Below, piece by piece: positions 25,941-34,457 of a stretch of DNA of 64,000 bases. The notes beneath the pieces are model-generated. The model saw only the letters and a list, made by a program, of their open reading frames with translations, ran no database searches and was not told the origin of the DNA. Each line of letters begins with the position of its first letter. Within the stretch, counting starts at the first letter, position 1. A program made the translations under genes and the position numbers. Source of the stretch: Candidatus Melainabacteria bacterium (GTDB taxonomy: Bacteria > Cyanobacteriota > Vampirovibrionia > Obscuribacterales > Obscuribacteraceae); contig JADJWK010000001.1 in NCBI GenBank assembly GCA_016716405.1, forward strand, positions 1,054,001-1,118,000. Reading direction: 5' to 3'.

Positions 25941-26578
25941 GATTCCTGGTCGAAAACAGGTGTCGATTGCTGGGTCTCCCAGGGTAGCTTCTTGGGAGCG
26001 CTGAACTGCGATGGGTCGCTCACTGTGCCCTGATTGCCGGTGGTGGTCATGTCGGTGGTCAGGGCGCCCTGTCCCCTGGACTGCTGATTGTCCGCGGCAT
26101 TGCCGAAGGGATTGTCGCTGGCGGTCTCGGTGCTCTTGGGCGCGAAGGGGAACTGTTGCTCATCGAAATTCTGCTGGGAATTCATCTGATAGGCCTGGTT
26201 GAAATCCTTCTGGACTCTGGGAGCGTCGTAGGCCTTGTCGATATAGGGATCGTACTCTTTGGGCTTGTACTCTTCTTTCTGGAGGGTCTCTGGATTCAGA
26301 TAGTTGTATACCTGCGGGCTGTAGACGGGCTTGAAGGCGTTGACTCCGAGACCGATTGACGATTTGCCGAAAGGGCTGTTGAGGAGCATGCTGTGGTAGC
26401 TGCTCCGGTGGAAATCGTCGCCGGTGAGGGCGAAGTTGGCCTGCATGCCGGACTTACGGGGATTGAAGAAGCCCGTGTCGTAACCGCCTTCCTGATGCGA
26501 CTGTGCCATCGCCGGTGGTGTAGTCAGGGAGGCCATGGCGATCAGAATCAGAAACAGAGGGGTATTGGGTTTCGGCAA
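25931..26578 (-). CDS. Hypothetical secreted protein (2 of 3)
   Basis: The start is TTG at 26578 with CAGGAG ten bases upstream. The signal peptide contains LFLILIAMASLTTPPAMA, cleaved near AMA|Q. The mature part is polar, Gln/Asn/Tyr/Pro rich (VYNYLNPETLQKEEYKPKEY, YQMNSQQNFDEQQFPF), with one possibly folded segment near LNSPFGKSSIGLGVNAFKP. No known family is recognised. It shares the signal-peptide style and low-complexity character of its two neighbours, so the three probably act at the cell surface together. Confidence 0.7.
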   Translation of the reverse strand: MPKPNTPLFLILIAMASLTTPPAMAQSHQEGGYDTGFFNPRKSGMQANFALTGDDFHRSSYHSMLLNSPFGKSSIGLGVNAFKPVYSPQVYNYLNPETLQKEEYKPKEYDPYIDKAYDAPRVQKDFNQAYQMNSQQNFDEQQFPFAPKSTETASDNPFGNAADNQQSRGQGALTTDMTTTGNQGTVSDPSQFSAPKKLPWETQQSTPVFDQESMF

Positions 26579-26597
26579 CTTCGGATTCTCCTGGAAT

Positions 26598-27290
26598 TTA
26601 CGGAGAGACGGTATTGATGTCCAGGGACGACGTGGACACTGTGGGCAGGTACCAGCCGCGCTTGATGGCCTGTCTGCCCATGTTGAAATACATCATCCCC
26701 TGGCCGTTGAAGCCGTAATCCCATCTACCCGAGGGGATAGAGCTGACGTTGGGGATCGGGACCCCGAGGGCTCCGCCGATAGCGCCGACGATACCACCGG
26801 GTCCGCCGCTGGTGGTGGAGAGAAGGCTCTGATGCTGCTCGGTGAGCAGCGACGGAGCGCCGTTCGGCTGTCTGGTCTGGTTATAGAAAGTAGGCTGGTT
26901 GTCGCCGTAATAGTTGCCGACGGTTGTCTGGCTCTGGCGGCCGTAGTCACCGTGATCCCCCTGGGATGTGCCGACCCCGCCGCCACCGGAACCATAGGTC
27001 GGCATGCCGGAGCCCTGTCCTTGCGGACCGATAGGCATGCCGGCGGTGCGGGAGCCGCTGTCTGTGGTAAAGCCGTAGCTCGGACCGCCCGGCGATACCG
27101 AGAAGCCCTGGGACGTCTGCCCCGTCACCACCGAGCCGGTGGTCGGAGGCCCGAAGCTCGCTACCGGGCCACTGGCTCCCATCTGGATGCCACCACCCGG
27201 GAGGAAATTGCCCTGGGCAATGGCCGGGCTCGCGGCGAATGCGAGGATACCGGCGAGGAGAGCCATGTAGCTGAGGTTCTTGATTTGCAT
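26598..27290 (-). CDS. Hypothetical secreted Gly/Ser-rich protein (3 of 3)
   Basis: I chose ATG 27290 (MQIKNLSYMALLAGILAF), which has AAAGGTG nine bases upstream; a GTG at 27302 is in frame. The signal peptide ends near SPAIA|Q. The rest is Gly, Ser, Gln and Pro rich (GNFLPGGGIQMGASGPVASF, GVGTSQGDHGDYGRQ) apart from a more regular C-terminal region GRWDYGFNGQGMMYFNMGRQ. It is the promoter-proximal gene of the three. Function is unknown. Confidence 0.7.
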   Translation of the reverse strand: MQIKNLSYMALLAGILAFAASPAIAQGNFLPGGGIQMGASGPVASFGPPTTGSVVTGQTSQGFSVSPGGPSYGFTTDSGSRTAGMPIGPQGQGSGMPTYGSGGGGVGTSQGDHGDYGRQSQTTVGNYYGDNQPTFYNQTRQPNGAPSLLTEQHQSLLSTTSGGPGGIVGAIGGALGVPIPNVSSIPSGRWDYGFNGQGMMYFNMGRQAIKRGWYLPTVSTSSLDINTVSP

Positions 27291-27614
27291 GAGCGGATAC
27301 ACCTTTGTTAGTGCCTGCAGGCCTTTGATTCGGATATCGCGATTGGTAGTAAGTCGGGAACGACGCTTCCGGCTGTCGTTTTTTTTTGCCCCTGGCTGCC
27401 TGAAAGCAGCCTGTTATGGGGCTATGCTGATTAGATGAATAGTACTTAAGAAAAAGGTGCTTGTCAATAGCCGCGAGGGCGCCAAAACCTTAATTCTGTG
27501 AGCTTTTAAGTACCCGGACCCTACTCCTTTTCGATTTCGACATCAACTTCTTTATACCCGGAACGGACCCGGTTTCTTGCCTAAAAACCACTCGTGGGGT
27601 AAGTTTCAGAGGCT
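27291..27614. other. Intergenic region with two hairpins, one followed by nine T
   Basis: Between divergent genes, AACGAC (27359-27364) pairs with GTCGTT (27375-27380) and is followed by T9 ending at 27387. On the plus strand this looks like an intrinsic terminator, yet no plus-strand gene lies upstream. A second structure joins GCCCC (27388-27392) with GGGGC (27418-27422) around GGCTGC-CTGAAA-GCAGCC. It may end or form a small RNA on the plus strand, or be part of the 5' untranslated region of the minus-strand secreted-protein genes. The remainder up to tsaD is A/T-rich with no recognised site. Confidence 0.4.
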
Positions 27615-28604
27615 ATGAGTGTAATTCTGGGAATCGAGACCAGCTGTGACGAGACCGCTGCGGCTGTGGTGGAGGATGGGCGTAAGGTCCTTTCTAGCTG
27701 CGTGTTTTCGCAGATCGATGTGCACCAGGCCTTCGGTGGTGTGGTGCCGGAGGTGGCGGCTCGGTGCCATCTGGAGTCCATGAATGCTGTGGTGGACGAA
27801 GCACTGGAGCGGGCGGGAGTCGGGCGCCGGCAGCTCACGGCCATTGCCTGCGCGAATGGACCCGGTCTGGTGGGCACTCTCCTGGTCGGTCTGTCCTGCG
27901 CGAAGGCTCTGAGCTGGTCCTGGTCTCTGCCGCTGATCACCGTGGACCACCTGCAATCCCATGTCTGTGCCAACTACATAGACTCGGACCTGGAGCCGCC
28001 TTTCGTCTGTCTTCTTGTGAGCGGCGGGCACACACAGCTCATGCATTTCTCGGACTACTCGGCGAGCACGCTTCTGGGCGAGACCCTCGATGACGCTGCC
28101 GGAGAGGCTTTCGATAAAGTGGCCAGGCTGCTGGAGCTGGGTTATCCGGGGGGACCGGCTGTGGATCGGGCGGCCAGGGGCGGGGACCCGCAAGCCTATC
28201 GTTTTCCGGAAGGCGTGGTCGATGGTTATGACTTCAGTTTCAGCGGCTTGAAGACGGCTGTGCTGCGCACCGTGGAGAAACTCGAAGAGCCGCTTGCCGG
28301 GCGGGCTTGCGATCTGGCAGCCTCATTCCAGGATGCGGTCAATCGAGTCCTTTTCAAGAAAACCCTGGCCGCTGCCCGGGAGACCGGTGTCAAACAAGTG
28401 GTGCTGGCCGGTGGTGTGGCGGCCAATTCCAATCTCAGAGAGCGTTTCGCTGAGCTCACCGAGATCGATGTCTTCATGCCGAGCCTGAAATATTGCACCG
28501 ACAATGCTGCCATGGTGGCCTCGGCCGCCCATTTCATGGGCAATGCCGCGGATCTGTCGGCGACGGTCTATTCCCGGGGCAAGAAATCAGGGTCACGTCG
28601 ATAA
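27615..28604 (+). CDS. tsaD: tRNA N6-threonylcarbamoyladenosine synthase subunit TsaD
   Basis: At 329 residues this has the full family signature: ILGIETSCDETAAAVVEDG at the N-terminus, FGGVVPEVAARCHLE, the metal-binding HxxxH in TVDHLQSHVCANY, LLVSGGHTQLM, GETLDDAAGEAFDKVARLLELGYPGG in the kinase-like region, and the final metal ligand in YCTDNAAM. With TsaB, TsaC and TsaE it makes t6A37 in ANN-decoding tRNAs. None of those partners is in this window. A hairpin follows the stop. Confidence 0.97.
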   Translation: MSVILGIETSCDETAAAVVEDGRKVLSSCVFSQIDVHQAFGGVVPEVAARCHLESMNAVVDEALERAGVGRRQLTAIACANGPGLVGTLLVGLSCAKALSWSWSLPLITVDHLQSHVCANYIDSDLEPPFVCLLVSGGHTQLMHFSDYSASTLLGETLDDAAGEAFDKVARLLELGYPGGPAVDRAARGGDPQAYRFPEGVVDGYDFSFSGLKTAVLRTVEKLEEPLAGRACDLAASFQDAVNRVLFKKTLAAARETGVKQVVLAGGVAANSNLRERFAELTEIDVFMPSLKYCTDNAAMVASAAHFMGNAADLSATVYSRGKKSGSRR

Positions 28605-28623
28605 AACCGGTCATTCGAATGTA

Positions 28624-28650
28624 ACCGGGTTCAGTCCCCGGTCTTATATG
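28624..28650 (+). terminator. Weak hairpin terminator after tsaD
   Basis: ACCGGG (28624-28629) pairs with CCCGGT (28637-28642) across a seven-base loop and is followed by CTTATAT. The stem is G/C rich but the U-tract is poor. A second small hairpin, CCCCT-ATAG-AGGGG, lies at about 28713-28726. I see no clear promoter in the rest of this 258-base gap. Confidence 0.4.
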
Positions 28651-28862
28651 CAGGCTACTCGGAAACGTATAACGATTTATGTGTGGAGACTACTATATTT
28701 CTATGGTGATTCCCCTATAGAGGGGCTCTAAAAGGTCCGCAGTTGGCGTTTTGCGTGCTAGCATGAGCTAAATTGCCGCTATCGGCAGCACAATGTTACC
28801 GGGTGCATTGCGCTTGTGTGCCCGGTTACTCAGGATAGCCCTAACATCAGGTGACCCGTCAG

Positions 28863-29201
28863 ATGGTTTTCGAAGACAAAGATCTAACCTGTCGAGACTG
28901 CAACAAGACCTTCGTCTTTTCGGCCGGAGAGCAAGAATTCTTCAGTCAGAAAGGCCTGGTCAACGAGCCCAAACGATGCCCCAATTGCCGAATTCTCATG
29001 AGAGTTATGCGCAACGGGGATGACCCGGCCAAGACCGCCGAGGTCAAGTGCGCCGAATGCAACGCGCCGACCAGGGTGCCTTTCCAGCCTAAGGGCTATA
29101 GACCCGTATATTGCAGCTACTGCTTCCGCGCCAAAAAGCTCGAGGAAGGAGACGAAGTCCTTGCTCCGGAAGAAGGCGACGTGGGCGCTGCCACCGCCTG
29201 A
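28863..29201 (+). CDS. Zinc-ribbon protein (zf-trcl plus CxxC-x17-CxxC)
   Basis: The N-terminal half has LTCRDCNKTFVFSAGEQEFF and NEPKRCPNC, the probable zinc-binding 'zf-trcl' ribbon. The C-terminal half has VKCAECNAPTRVPFQPKGYR and PVYCSYCF, a second four-cysteine ribbon. This two-ribbon layout is a common small protein in Firmicutes, Chloroflexi and relatives with unknown role, perhaps in RNA or nucleotide binding. The tail is acidic. I chose ATG 28863; the open frame starts at 28851. Confidence 0.85.
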   Translation: MVFEDKDLTCRDCNKTFVFSAGEQEFFSQKGLVNEPKRCPNCRILMRVMRNGDDPAKTAEVKCAECNAPTRVPFQPKGYRPVYCSYCFRAKKLEEGDEVLAPEEGDVGAATA

Positions 29202-29350
29202 CTATCCAGTCCTCCAGCCTGCCGCGTCACCCAGGATCTCCTGGCTGCCAAGGGTTTGCAGGAAAAACCAGATTAATTCCTGTACAATCTGAGGATTGAG
29301 ATCTGGCTCTTGCCCGGGTCTGCCGGCTTTAGACCTCGGATAGTAGAAAA

Positions 29351-29620
29351 GTGAGCGAAAATCCTCCTTCCCCACCTCCGCCGCCCCCGCTTCCCAATCC
29401 TTCGGAGGACAGGCGCAACAGGGCAGCCGGTCCCGAAGATCGCAATCTCAGGTTTGCCGACCGCAAGCTGACTTCGGAGCGCCTGGAAGCTCTGAAGGCG
29501 TATCTGAAGGATGCCACCCCTGATGACATCGAGGTTATCAGAAACTGTTATGGCGAGAACCCGGAAGTTCTCAAATTGATTGGTCTGGAAGGCGCTCTGG
29601 AATCCGCTGAAGACAAGTAA
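29351..29620 (+). CDS. Hypothetical small protein with Pro-rich N-terminus
   Basis: A GTG start gives 89 residues. SENPPSPPPPPPLPNPSED is followed by a charged helical part (RKLTSERLEALKAYLKDATP, DDIEVIRNCYGENPEVLKLI). No family is recognised. The helical part has coding-like composition and good amphipathic spacing. No strong ribosome-binding site is seen, so the start is uncertain. It precedes the FHA gene by 120 bases. Confidence 0.55.
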   Translation: MSENPPSPPPPPPLPNPSEDRRNRAAGPEDRNLRFADRKLTSERLEALKAYLKDATPDDIEVIRNCYGENPEVLKLIGLEGALESAEDK

Positions 29621-29690
29621 AATCCGAACCGGATGTTTCGAGTTTGGATCCCATTTAGATCCCAAGCAACCGAAGCGGATCTTCGTCCCG

Positions 29691-29696
29691 TATAAT
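29691..29696 (+). promoter_or_regulatory. Candidate -10 element upstream of the FHA gene
   Basis: A perfect TATAAT sits 44 bases before the ATG at 29740. A -35 is not convincing at the expected distance. If active, it would rule out the upstream ATG at 29695, which overlaps it. Confidence 0.35.
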
Positions 29697-29739
29697 GTCT
29701 GAAGTTTTTCCTTGCCGAAAGCGGTCGATCGGACTTTCT

Positions 29740-30192
29740 ATGGAAGAAAACACCAAAACAGAGCCTTGTCCCAGTTGCGGGAGACCCACTCCGACGGGGC
29801 AGCGGTGCATTTATTGCGCCACCGTCACCGATCTGGATCTGAAGAGCCTTCAGAGCGACTATCTCAAGGCGGAATCGGACAATGACTCGTCGATGCCCAC
29901 GGCGGTCAATGTCGTGGTCCAGAAGACCGGGCAGAAAATTCCTCTGAAGACCACCAAAGTCAAGATCGGACGCGATCCCACCAATCAGGTGGTGGTGGCG
30001 GAAGACACTTTCGCATCCCGGCATCATGCCTGGATCACATTCGAGGACGGAGACTTCTGGATCGAGGATCTGGGCTCCACCAACGGCACTCTCCTGAACG
30101 GCCATCCGGTTGTGAAGAGACAGGTGCTTTCTACCGGAGATAAGATTCGCGTAGGCCATACAGAACTTACCTTCGAAGTGGAAAGAAGTTAG
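29740..30192 (+). CDS. FHA-domain protein with N-terminal zinc ribbon
   Basis: I take ATG 29740 because a TATAAT at 29691 overlaps the upstream ATG 29695. Of 150 residues, the first 35 hold a four-cysteine ribbon (CPSCGRPTPTGQRCIYC). Residues 60-145 form an FHA domain with VKIGRDPTNQVVV, SRHHAWITFED and LGSTNGTLLNG, including the conserved Arg, Ser-x-x-His and Asn that bind phosphothreonine. It is likely to read the products of the Ser/Thr kinases encoded in the same window. The next gene begins 40 bases later and should be co-transcribed. Confidence 0.9.
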   Translation: MEENTKTEPCPSCGRPTPTGQRCIYCATVTDLDLKSLQSDYLKAESDNDSSMPTAVNVVVQKTGQKIPLKTTKVKIGRDPTNQVVVAEDTFASRHHAWITFEDGDFWIEDLGSTNGTLLNGHPVVKRQVLSTGDKIRVGHTELTFEVERS

Positions 30193-30232
30193 TAGTCGGA
30201 ATTACAGGGACACAGGGGAGGCATAAGACAGG

Positions 30233-31048
30233 GTGGCCAGTACGGGCGGCGCAAACCGTATCGAGCTTGAAAGCCAGATTCTCTGTGCTGCGCTCCGTCT
30301 GAGCTGGGCGGAGAACGACTCTGTCGGCATGGTTCGCTCTTGCCAGGAGCTCTACCAGCTTTTCCCCGATTTGTTGCCACCTCCCAAGGCTGAAGGCGAC
30401 CTTTCGCCGGACGATTACTACGAGATGCTCCAGATCAGCTGCGACGTCAATCCCAGTATGGTTCTGGCTGCTTACTTCAAGGCCGTCAAAAGGTTTTTGA
30501 GAGCCTGTCCCGATCCCAAGCAGGACAAGGAAGCTTTCTACAAGGTTCTCAATGCCGGCTTCATCCTCCGCAAGCCGAGGCTGAGGCTCAGCCATGACCT
30601 GATCGTTGCTCGCAGCGTTCTGGTCAACAGCCATGTCATCCCGGACGACGGCACTCTCGAGATGATCGAGGCTCCCGTGGAGATGAGGGTGGAGCCGCAA
30701 CCGGCGCAGATGATGACCACCCAGCCAATGACCGAGACTCTGCCGAAGCTGGTGGAGCTCATGAAAGAGGCTCAATTCATTGGACCGCCCGAGGTTCAGG
30801 CTCTCAAGAACCAGATGACCATGTATCCCGACATCCCGATCAAAGATCTGGTTCTCCGGGCCGGTTATGTCACCGACTCCGAGATGCAGTCTCTCTTGCT
30901 GGCTGAATTATTGCTCACCCAGGGCACCATCACCATGGCTCAATTTGCCGTGGCTATGTATGACGAACGGACGTCTGGGACCCGCATGGCGGAGTCTCTC
31001 CAGATTCGCGGATGGCTTTCTACCGAATCTAAGCCTTACGACAAGTAA
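30233..31048 (+). CDS. Hypothetical protein: J-domain-like N-terminus plus one MshEN-like module
   Basis: The start is GTG after GGGGAGG. Residues 60-130 resemble a J domain without the HPD motif (DYYEMLQISCDVNPSMVLAA, YFKAVKRFL, NAGFILRKPRLRLSHDLIV). Residues 175-262 match one repeat of the protein encoded at 8360: KLVELMKEAQFIGPPEV, then PIKDLVLRAGYVTDSEMQSL, then GTRMAESLQIRGW. The middle is a Met/Pro/Gln linker. Neither domain can be proven by eye, but the shared repeat is clear. It lies between the FHA gene and an RHS-like gene on one strand. Confidence 0.7.
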   Translation: MASTGGANRIELESQILCAALRLSWAENDSVGMVRSCQELYQLFPDLLPPPKAEGDLSPDDYYEMLQISCDVNPSMVLAAYFKAVKRFLRACPDPKQDKEAFYKVLNAGFILRKPRLRLSHDLIVARSVLVNSHVIPDDGTLEMIEAPVEMRVEPQPAQMMTTQPMTETLPKLVELMKEAQFIGPPEVQALKNQMTMYPDIPIKDLVLRAGYVTDSEMQSLLLAELLLTQGTITMAQFAVAMYDERTSGTRMAESLQIRGWLSTESKPYDK

Positions 31049-31148
31049 TTCCTATCCCCTGATATCAGTGATAATATTATGTCGCTGTAGGGTGAAATGA
31101 AGATCTCCGCTCAGAGTCTTCGTTTGGCCAGGGTGGGGGTAGGCGTTG

Positions 31149-32633
31149 ATGAACCTGGAGCTCCGAAATTGGCCGCGCCATAAGCTCCGCGTGTCCGGGA
31201 ACGGTCAGGGTCCCGATCGAACCAGACCCGCCGACTACCGCCGTCTCCTCAATTTTCTGGCTAAGAACAGCTCTATCTGCGAGAAAGCTATTCTCCGGTC
31301 TTCGCAGGTTCCCGAGTTCGCAGCTGTCAGGCAGATTCTCAATCAACGGGCACGCAGCACCGTCGAAGAATTTCGGCAGGAGCTCACCATCTCGACCATC
31401 GATACCGACTCCGGCTCGCTATCCAGCGCCCTCACCGAGCTTATCGAGCAAGTTGAGCTAAAGATGAGCGAACAGCGAATCAGCGAGGAGCCGGCGTCCG
31501 TCTCGCTGATGCCCCAGGGGGGTCTGGATTTTCTGGGTATGGGTGAAGATCAGATTCTTCCGGTGGAAGAGATGAGCACGGACCCGGGCCCGATCTTCTT
31601 GGACGGGATTCCAGATAGCTCGACAGTGGTCGCTTCCCGGCGCGGTTTTCTCGATCAGACTGCCCGCATGCTGGAGCTCTGGTTCGGAGCCGGAGAAGAG
31701 AGCGATGACGAGATCGAAGAGCCGTCGGCGACTATCGACGACGAGGTAGTCCAGAGCCTGGTGGAGGATCCTGCGGAGCTCCTCCGGCAACTCGAGCAGA
31801 TAGCCCAGTCAGCGTCCTTGCCGTCGAATGCGCTTGGATCAATCAGCCCGCCGCCGGCGCAGCCGGGCTCCAGGAAGGCAGCGAAATCCGAGCGCTCCGA
31901 TAGAGCCTCTTCGAAGCGCCGCCGCCACTGGCTGCGTCCCTGCATGATTCCCATGAACAATGGCACCCGCAAGGAAGTCTTCCCTAACAATGCCTCGGTC
32001 ACCAAGGACGCTCTGGGTAGAGTGAAAGAGGTTCGCTCCCAGGAAGGAATCCGTATCCAGTTCGGATACGACGGCAAGGGGCATCTGGTCTCTTTCGTTC
32101 GCACCCTTCCCTCCGGAAGAGTTCATTCCCGGGCCAGCAAAGATCGGCACGGAGTGGTGGTTCGTGACGAGCGCGGCCGTGTCAGAGCTCAGGGTGACAA
32201 TATTGCCGTCGATCCCCGGGGCTGTGTCAGCATTCGCAAGCTTGACGGGCAGTTCTGGTGCGTCGATCTGGTCCGGGGCATCCATATCGAGCGGCGCATT
32301 CTCGAGGATATGAGCGGCGCCTGGCACAGTCTCACGGCATTGATGGCCTTTGACGGCTTTCGCATGGTCACTCGCTTCCAGGCCCTCGACCAGTCTTACC
32401 GGCGATTCGGGGACTGGCTGGCGCCATCGACCCAGGGGGTTTTCCGCTTTTACGGCAGGGACGGCTCCATGATCGAGTTCGAGAGCGATGCCGATTTGCA
32501 GAACCTCAGACCCCGGCGGGTCGAGTCCAAGGGAGCGATCAGGGTAGAGCCGGAGCTCGCCGGCAAGCGTCAGGCGCGCACAGCCTGGGACGCCGTACAT
32601 GAGTACACCAGCCTTTATCTTTCGACGCTTTGA
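31149..32633 (+). CDS. Hypothetical large protein with YD/RHS-like C-terminal region
   Basis: A TTG precedes the ATG at 31149, with GGTGGGGGTAGG upstream. The first half is helical and acidic (SSALTELIEQVELKMSEQR) without recognised domain. From residue 275 comes KDALGRVKEVRSQEGIRIQF, GYDGKGHLVSFVRTLPSGRV and RHGVVVRDERGRVRAQGDN, a rhythm of G-R/H-V plus Y/F-D-x-x-G like YD/RHS repeats, ending in GVFRFYGRDGSMIEFESDAD. There is no signal peptide. The role is unknown; it follows the MshEN-like gene by 100 bases. Confidence 0.65.
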   Translation: MNLELRNWPRHKLRVSGNGQGPDRTRPADYRRLLNFLAKNSSICEKAILRSSQVPEFAAVRQILNQRARSTVEEFRQELTISTIDTDSGSLSSALTELIEQVELKMSEQRISEEPASVSLMPQGGLDFLGMGEDQILPVEEMSTDPGPIFLDGIPDSSTVVASRRGFLDQTARMLELWFGAGEESDDEIEEPSATIDDEVVQSLVEDPAELLRQLEQIAQSASLPSNALGSISPPPAQPGSRKAAKSERSDRASSKRRRHWLRPCMIPMNNGTRKEVFPNNASVTKDALGRVKEVRSQEGIRIQFGYDGKGHLVSFVRTLPSGRVHSRASKDRHGVVVRDERGRVRAQGDNIAVDPRGCVSIRKLDGQFWCVDLVRGIHIERRILEDMSGAWHSLTALMAFDGFRMVTRFQALDQSYRRFGDWLAPSTQGVFRFYGRDGSMIEFESDADLQNLRPRRVESKGAIRVEPELAGKRQARTAWDAVHEYTSLYLSTL

Positions 32634-32674
32634 GTTTTGAATAACAGTAGAAGAAAAAGGGAGTTCACTTGTAG

Positions 32675-34141
32675 ATGACAGAACCAATCAAATTCGGTAC
32701 CGATGGCTGGAGAGCCGTGATCGCCGAAGACTTCACCTTCGCGAACGTCGAGAGGGTCGCCTATGCTGTCGGTCTCTATGTCCGGGAGAGCTACCAGAAA
32801 GATACGCCGATGCTGATCGGCTATGACACCAGATTCCTGGCTGACAGGTTCGCCGAGCGCGCCGCCAAGGTCCTCATGGCCATGGGCGTGCCGGTGCGCG
32901 TCTCGAGCCGAGACGTGCCCACTCCCTGTATCGCGTGGGCGACACAGCACGAGCCCACCGCCGGGGCTCTGCAATTCACCGCCAGCCACAATCCCCCGGA
33001 ATATTGCGGGATCAAGTACATTCCCGAATATGCCGGTCCGGCCACCGACGATATCACCAACAAGATCGTCCAGCGCCTGGCCGCGACACCATCCGAGATA
33101 CCGATCTCGGACGGTGAAGTGCAGCACTTCGACCCGCAGCCACCATATCTGGCGGCAATCGGCAAAATCGTCAATCTCAAGAAAATCGGCGGCTCCGGGA
33201 TCAAGGTCGGCTATGACGCCTTATACAGCACAAGCCGCGGCTATCTCGACCATATCCTCAAGCAGTGGGGAGTCTCGGTGAAAGTCCTTCACGACTGGCG
33301 CGATCCGCTTTTCGGCGGCGGCATGCCCGAGCCCAAAAAGCAATTCCTCCGGGACCTGAGCGGCCTGGTGAAGACCGAGAAGCTCGATGTCGGTCTTGCC
33401 ACCGATGGTGATGCCGATCGTTTCGCCGTCCTCGACGAGAACGGCAATTATCTCTCTCCCAATCAGCTTCTCTGCCTGCTTACCCGCCACCTGGTGAAAA
33501 ACAAGGGACAGAAGGGCTCAATCGTTCGCACAGTGGCCACTACGCACCTTATCGATCGCCTGGCTGAAGCTTATGGACTCGACGTGATCGAGACTCCTGT
33601 GGGTTTCAAATTTATCGGTGAGGAGATGCGCAAGGGCGATATTCTTATCGGCGGCGAAGAGTCGGGAGGTATGTCGATCAAAGGTCATATCCCCGAAAAG
33701 GACGGCATTCTCGCTAACCTGCTCCTGGTGGAGATGATGGCCTACGAAGGCAAGCCTCTGTCGGCTATCTGGGAAGACCTCCAGGACGAGGTCGGCGACC
33801 GGTTCATCGGTTTGCGCGCCGATCTCAAGCTCAACGACTTCACCCAGAAAGAGCTCATGAAGAGGCTCACCGAAAAGCCTCTCAGCCAGCTTGCCGGCGA
33901 GAAGGTCAGCAAGGTCGGACGCAAAGACGGCCTCAAGCTCTACCTCGACGAGAGCAACTGGCTCCTCATCCGTCCCAGCGGCACCGAGCCCCTGATTCGC
34001 CTTTATTTCGAGGGCACCGCGAAAGAACGCGTCGAAAAGGTGGCCGATGACTTCAACGCCCAGGTCGACGAGATTCTCAAGGCTCTCGAGAAGGAATGCA
34101 CCAGCAGACCGAGCTCCAAGAAAGCCGCCGCCAAAGTGTAA
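32675..34141 (+). CDS. Phosphoglucomutase/phosphomannomutase
   Basis: This alpha-D-phosphohexomutase of 488 residues has all four signatures: FGTDGWRAVIAEDF at the N-terminus, the catalytic serine S104 in TASHNPPEYCGIKY, the metal loop in ATDGDADRFAVLDENG, the sugar loop GGEESGGMSIKGHIPEKDG, and the phosphate loop RPSGTEPLIRLYFEG. It interconverts hexose-1- and hexose-6-phosphates and would feed nucleotide-sugar synthesis for the glycosyltransferases encoded earlier. The ATG follows an AAAGGGAG. Its C-terminus adds a short Lys/Ser/Ala tail. The next gene starts 20 bases later. Confidence 0.95.
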   Translation: MTEPIKFGTDGWRAVIAEDFTFANVERVAYAVGLYVRESYQKDTPMLIGYDTRFLADRFAERAAKVLMAMGVPVRVSSRDVPTPCIAWATQHEPTAGALQFTASHNPPEYCGIKYIPEYAGPATDDITNKIVQRLAATPSEIPISDGEVQHFDPQPPYLAAIGKIVNLKKIGGSGIKVGYDALYSTSRGYLDHILKQWGVSVKVLHDWRDPLFGGGMPEPKKQFLRDLSGLVKTEKLDVGLATDGDADRFAVLDENGNYLSPNQLLCLLTRHLVKNKGQKGSIVRTVATTHLIDRLAEAYGLDVIETPVGFKFIGEEMRKGDILIGGEESGGMSIKGHIPEKDGILANLLLVEMMAYEGKPLSAIWEDLQDEVGDRFIGLRADLKLNDFTQKELMKRLTEKPLSQLAGEKVSKVGRKDGLKLYLDESNWLLIRPSGTEPLIRLYFEGTAKERVEKVADDFNAQVDEILKALEKECTSRPSSKKAAAKV

Positions 34142-34160
34142 GAAGAGGTAGGAACCAGGG

Positions 34161-34457
34161 ATGAGCGATCAAGCAAACGACAATGCAGCTGTTCTCAGGC
34201 ACCTTCTGGTGATGGTTGTCTGTCTTTTCGCTATATGGCAGGTGGGACGGTCCATACACGGCAGCGTCGAGCGGCAGCTCTTCCTCCACAACCAGCAACT
34301 CGCCCTCAAGGCAGGGCAGACCCAGGCCGAGGAGATCAACCAGGAGCTCCGGGACGGTCTCTCGAGCTATAAGTCCTCCACCGGTATCGAGCGTCTTGCC
34401 AGAGAGCGTCTCAACCTGGCCGGTACCGACGAAGTCATCCTTAGGCTGGCGAAGTAG
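34161..34457 (+). CDS. Septum formation initiator-like protein (FtsB/DivIC)
   Basis: The 98 residues have a short cytoplasmic part, one helix (LLVMVVCLFAIWQVG), a coiled coil (HNQQLALKAGQTQAEEINQE) and the C-terminal motif STGIERLARERLNLAGTDEV, which is the FtsB/DivIC signature. These proteins join FtsL and FtsQ at the division site. AGGTAGGAACCAGGG precedes the ATG. Its co-location with a phosphohexomutase suggests a cell-wall growth operon. A hairpin AGCCCC/GGGGCT at 34483-34500 follows but has no U-tract. Confidence 0.88.
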   Translation: MSDQANDNAAVLRHLLVMVVCLFAIWQVGRSIHGSVERQLFLHNQQLALKAGQTQAEEINQELRDGLSSYKSSTGIERLARERLNLAGTDEVILRLAK

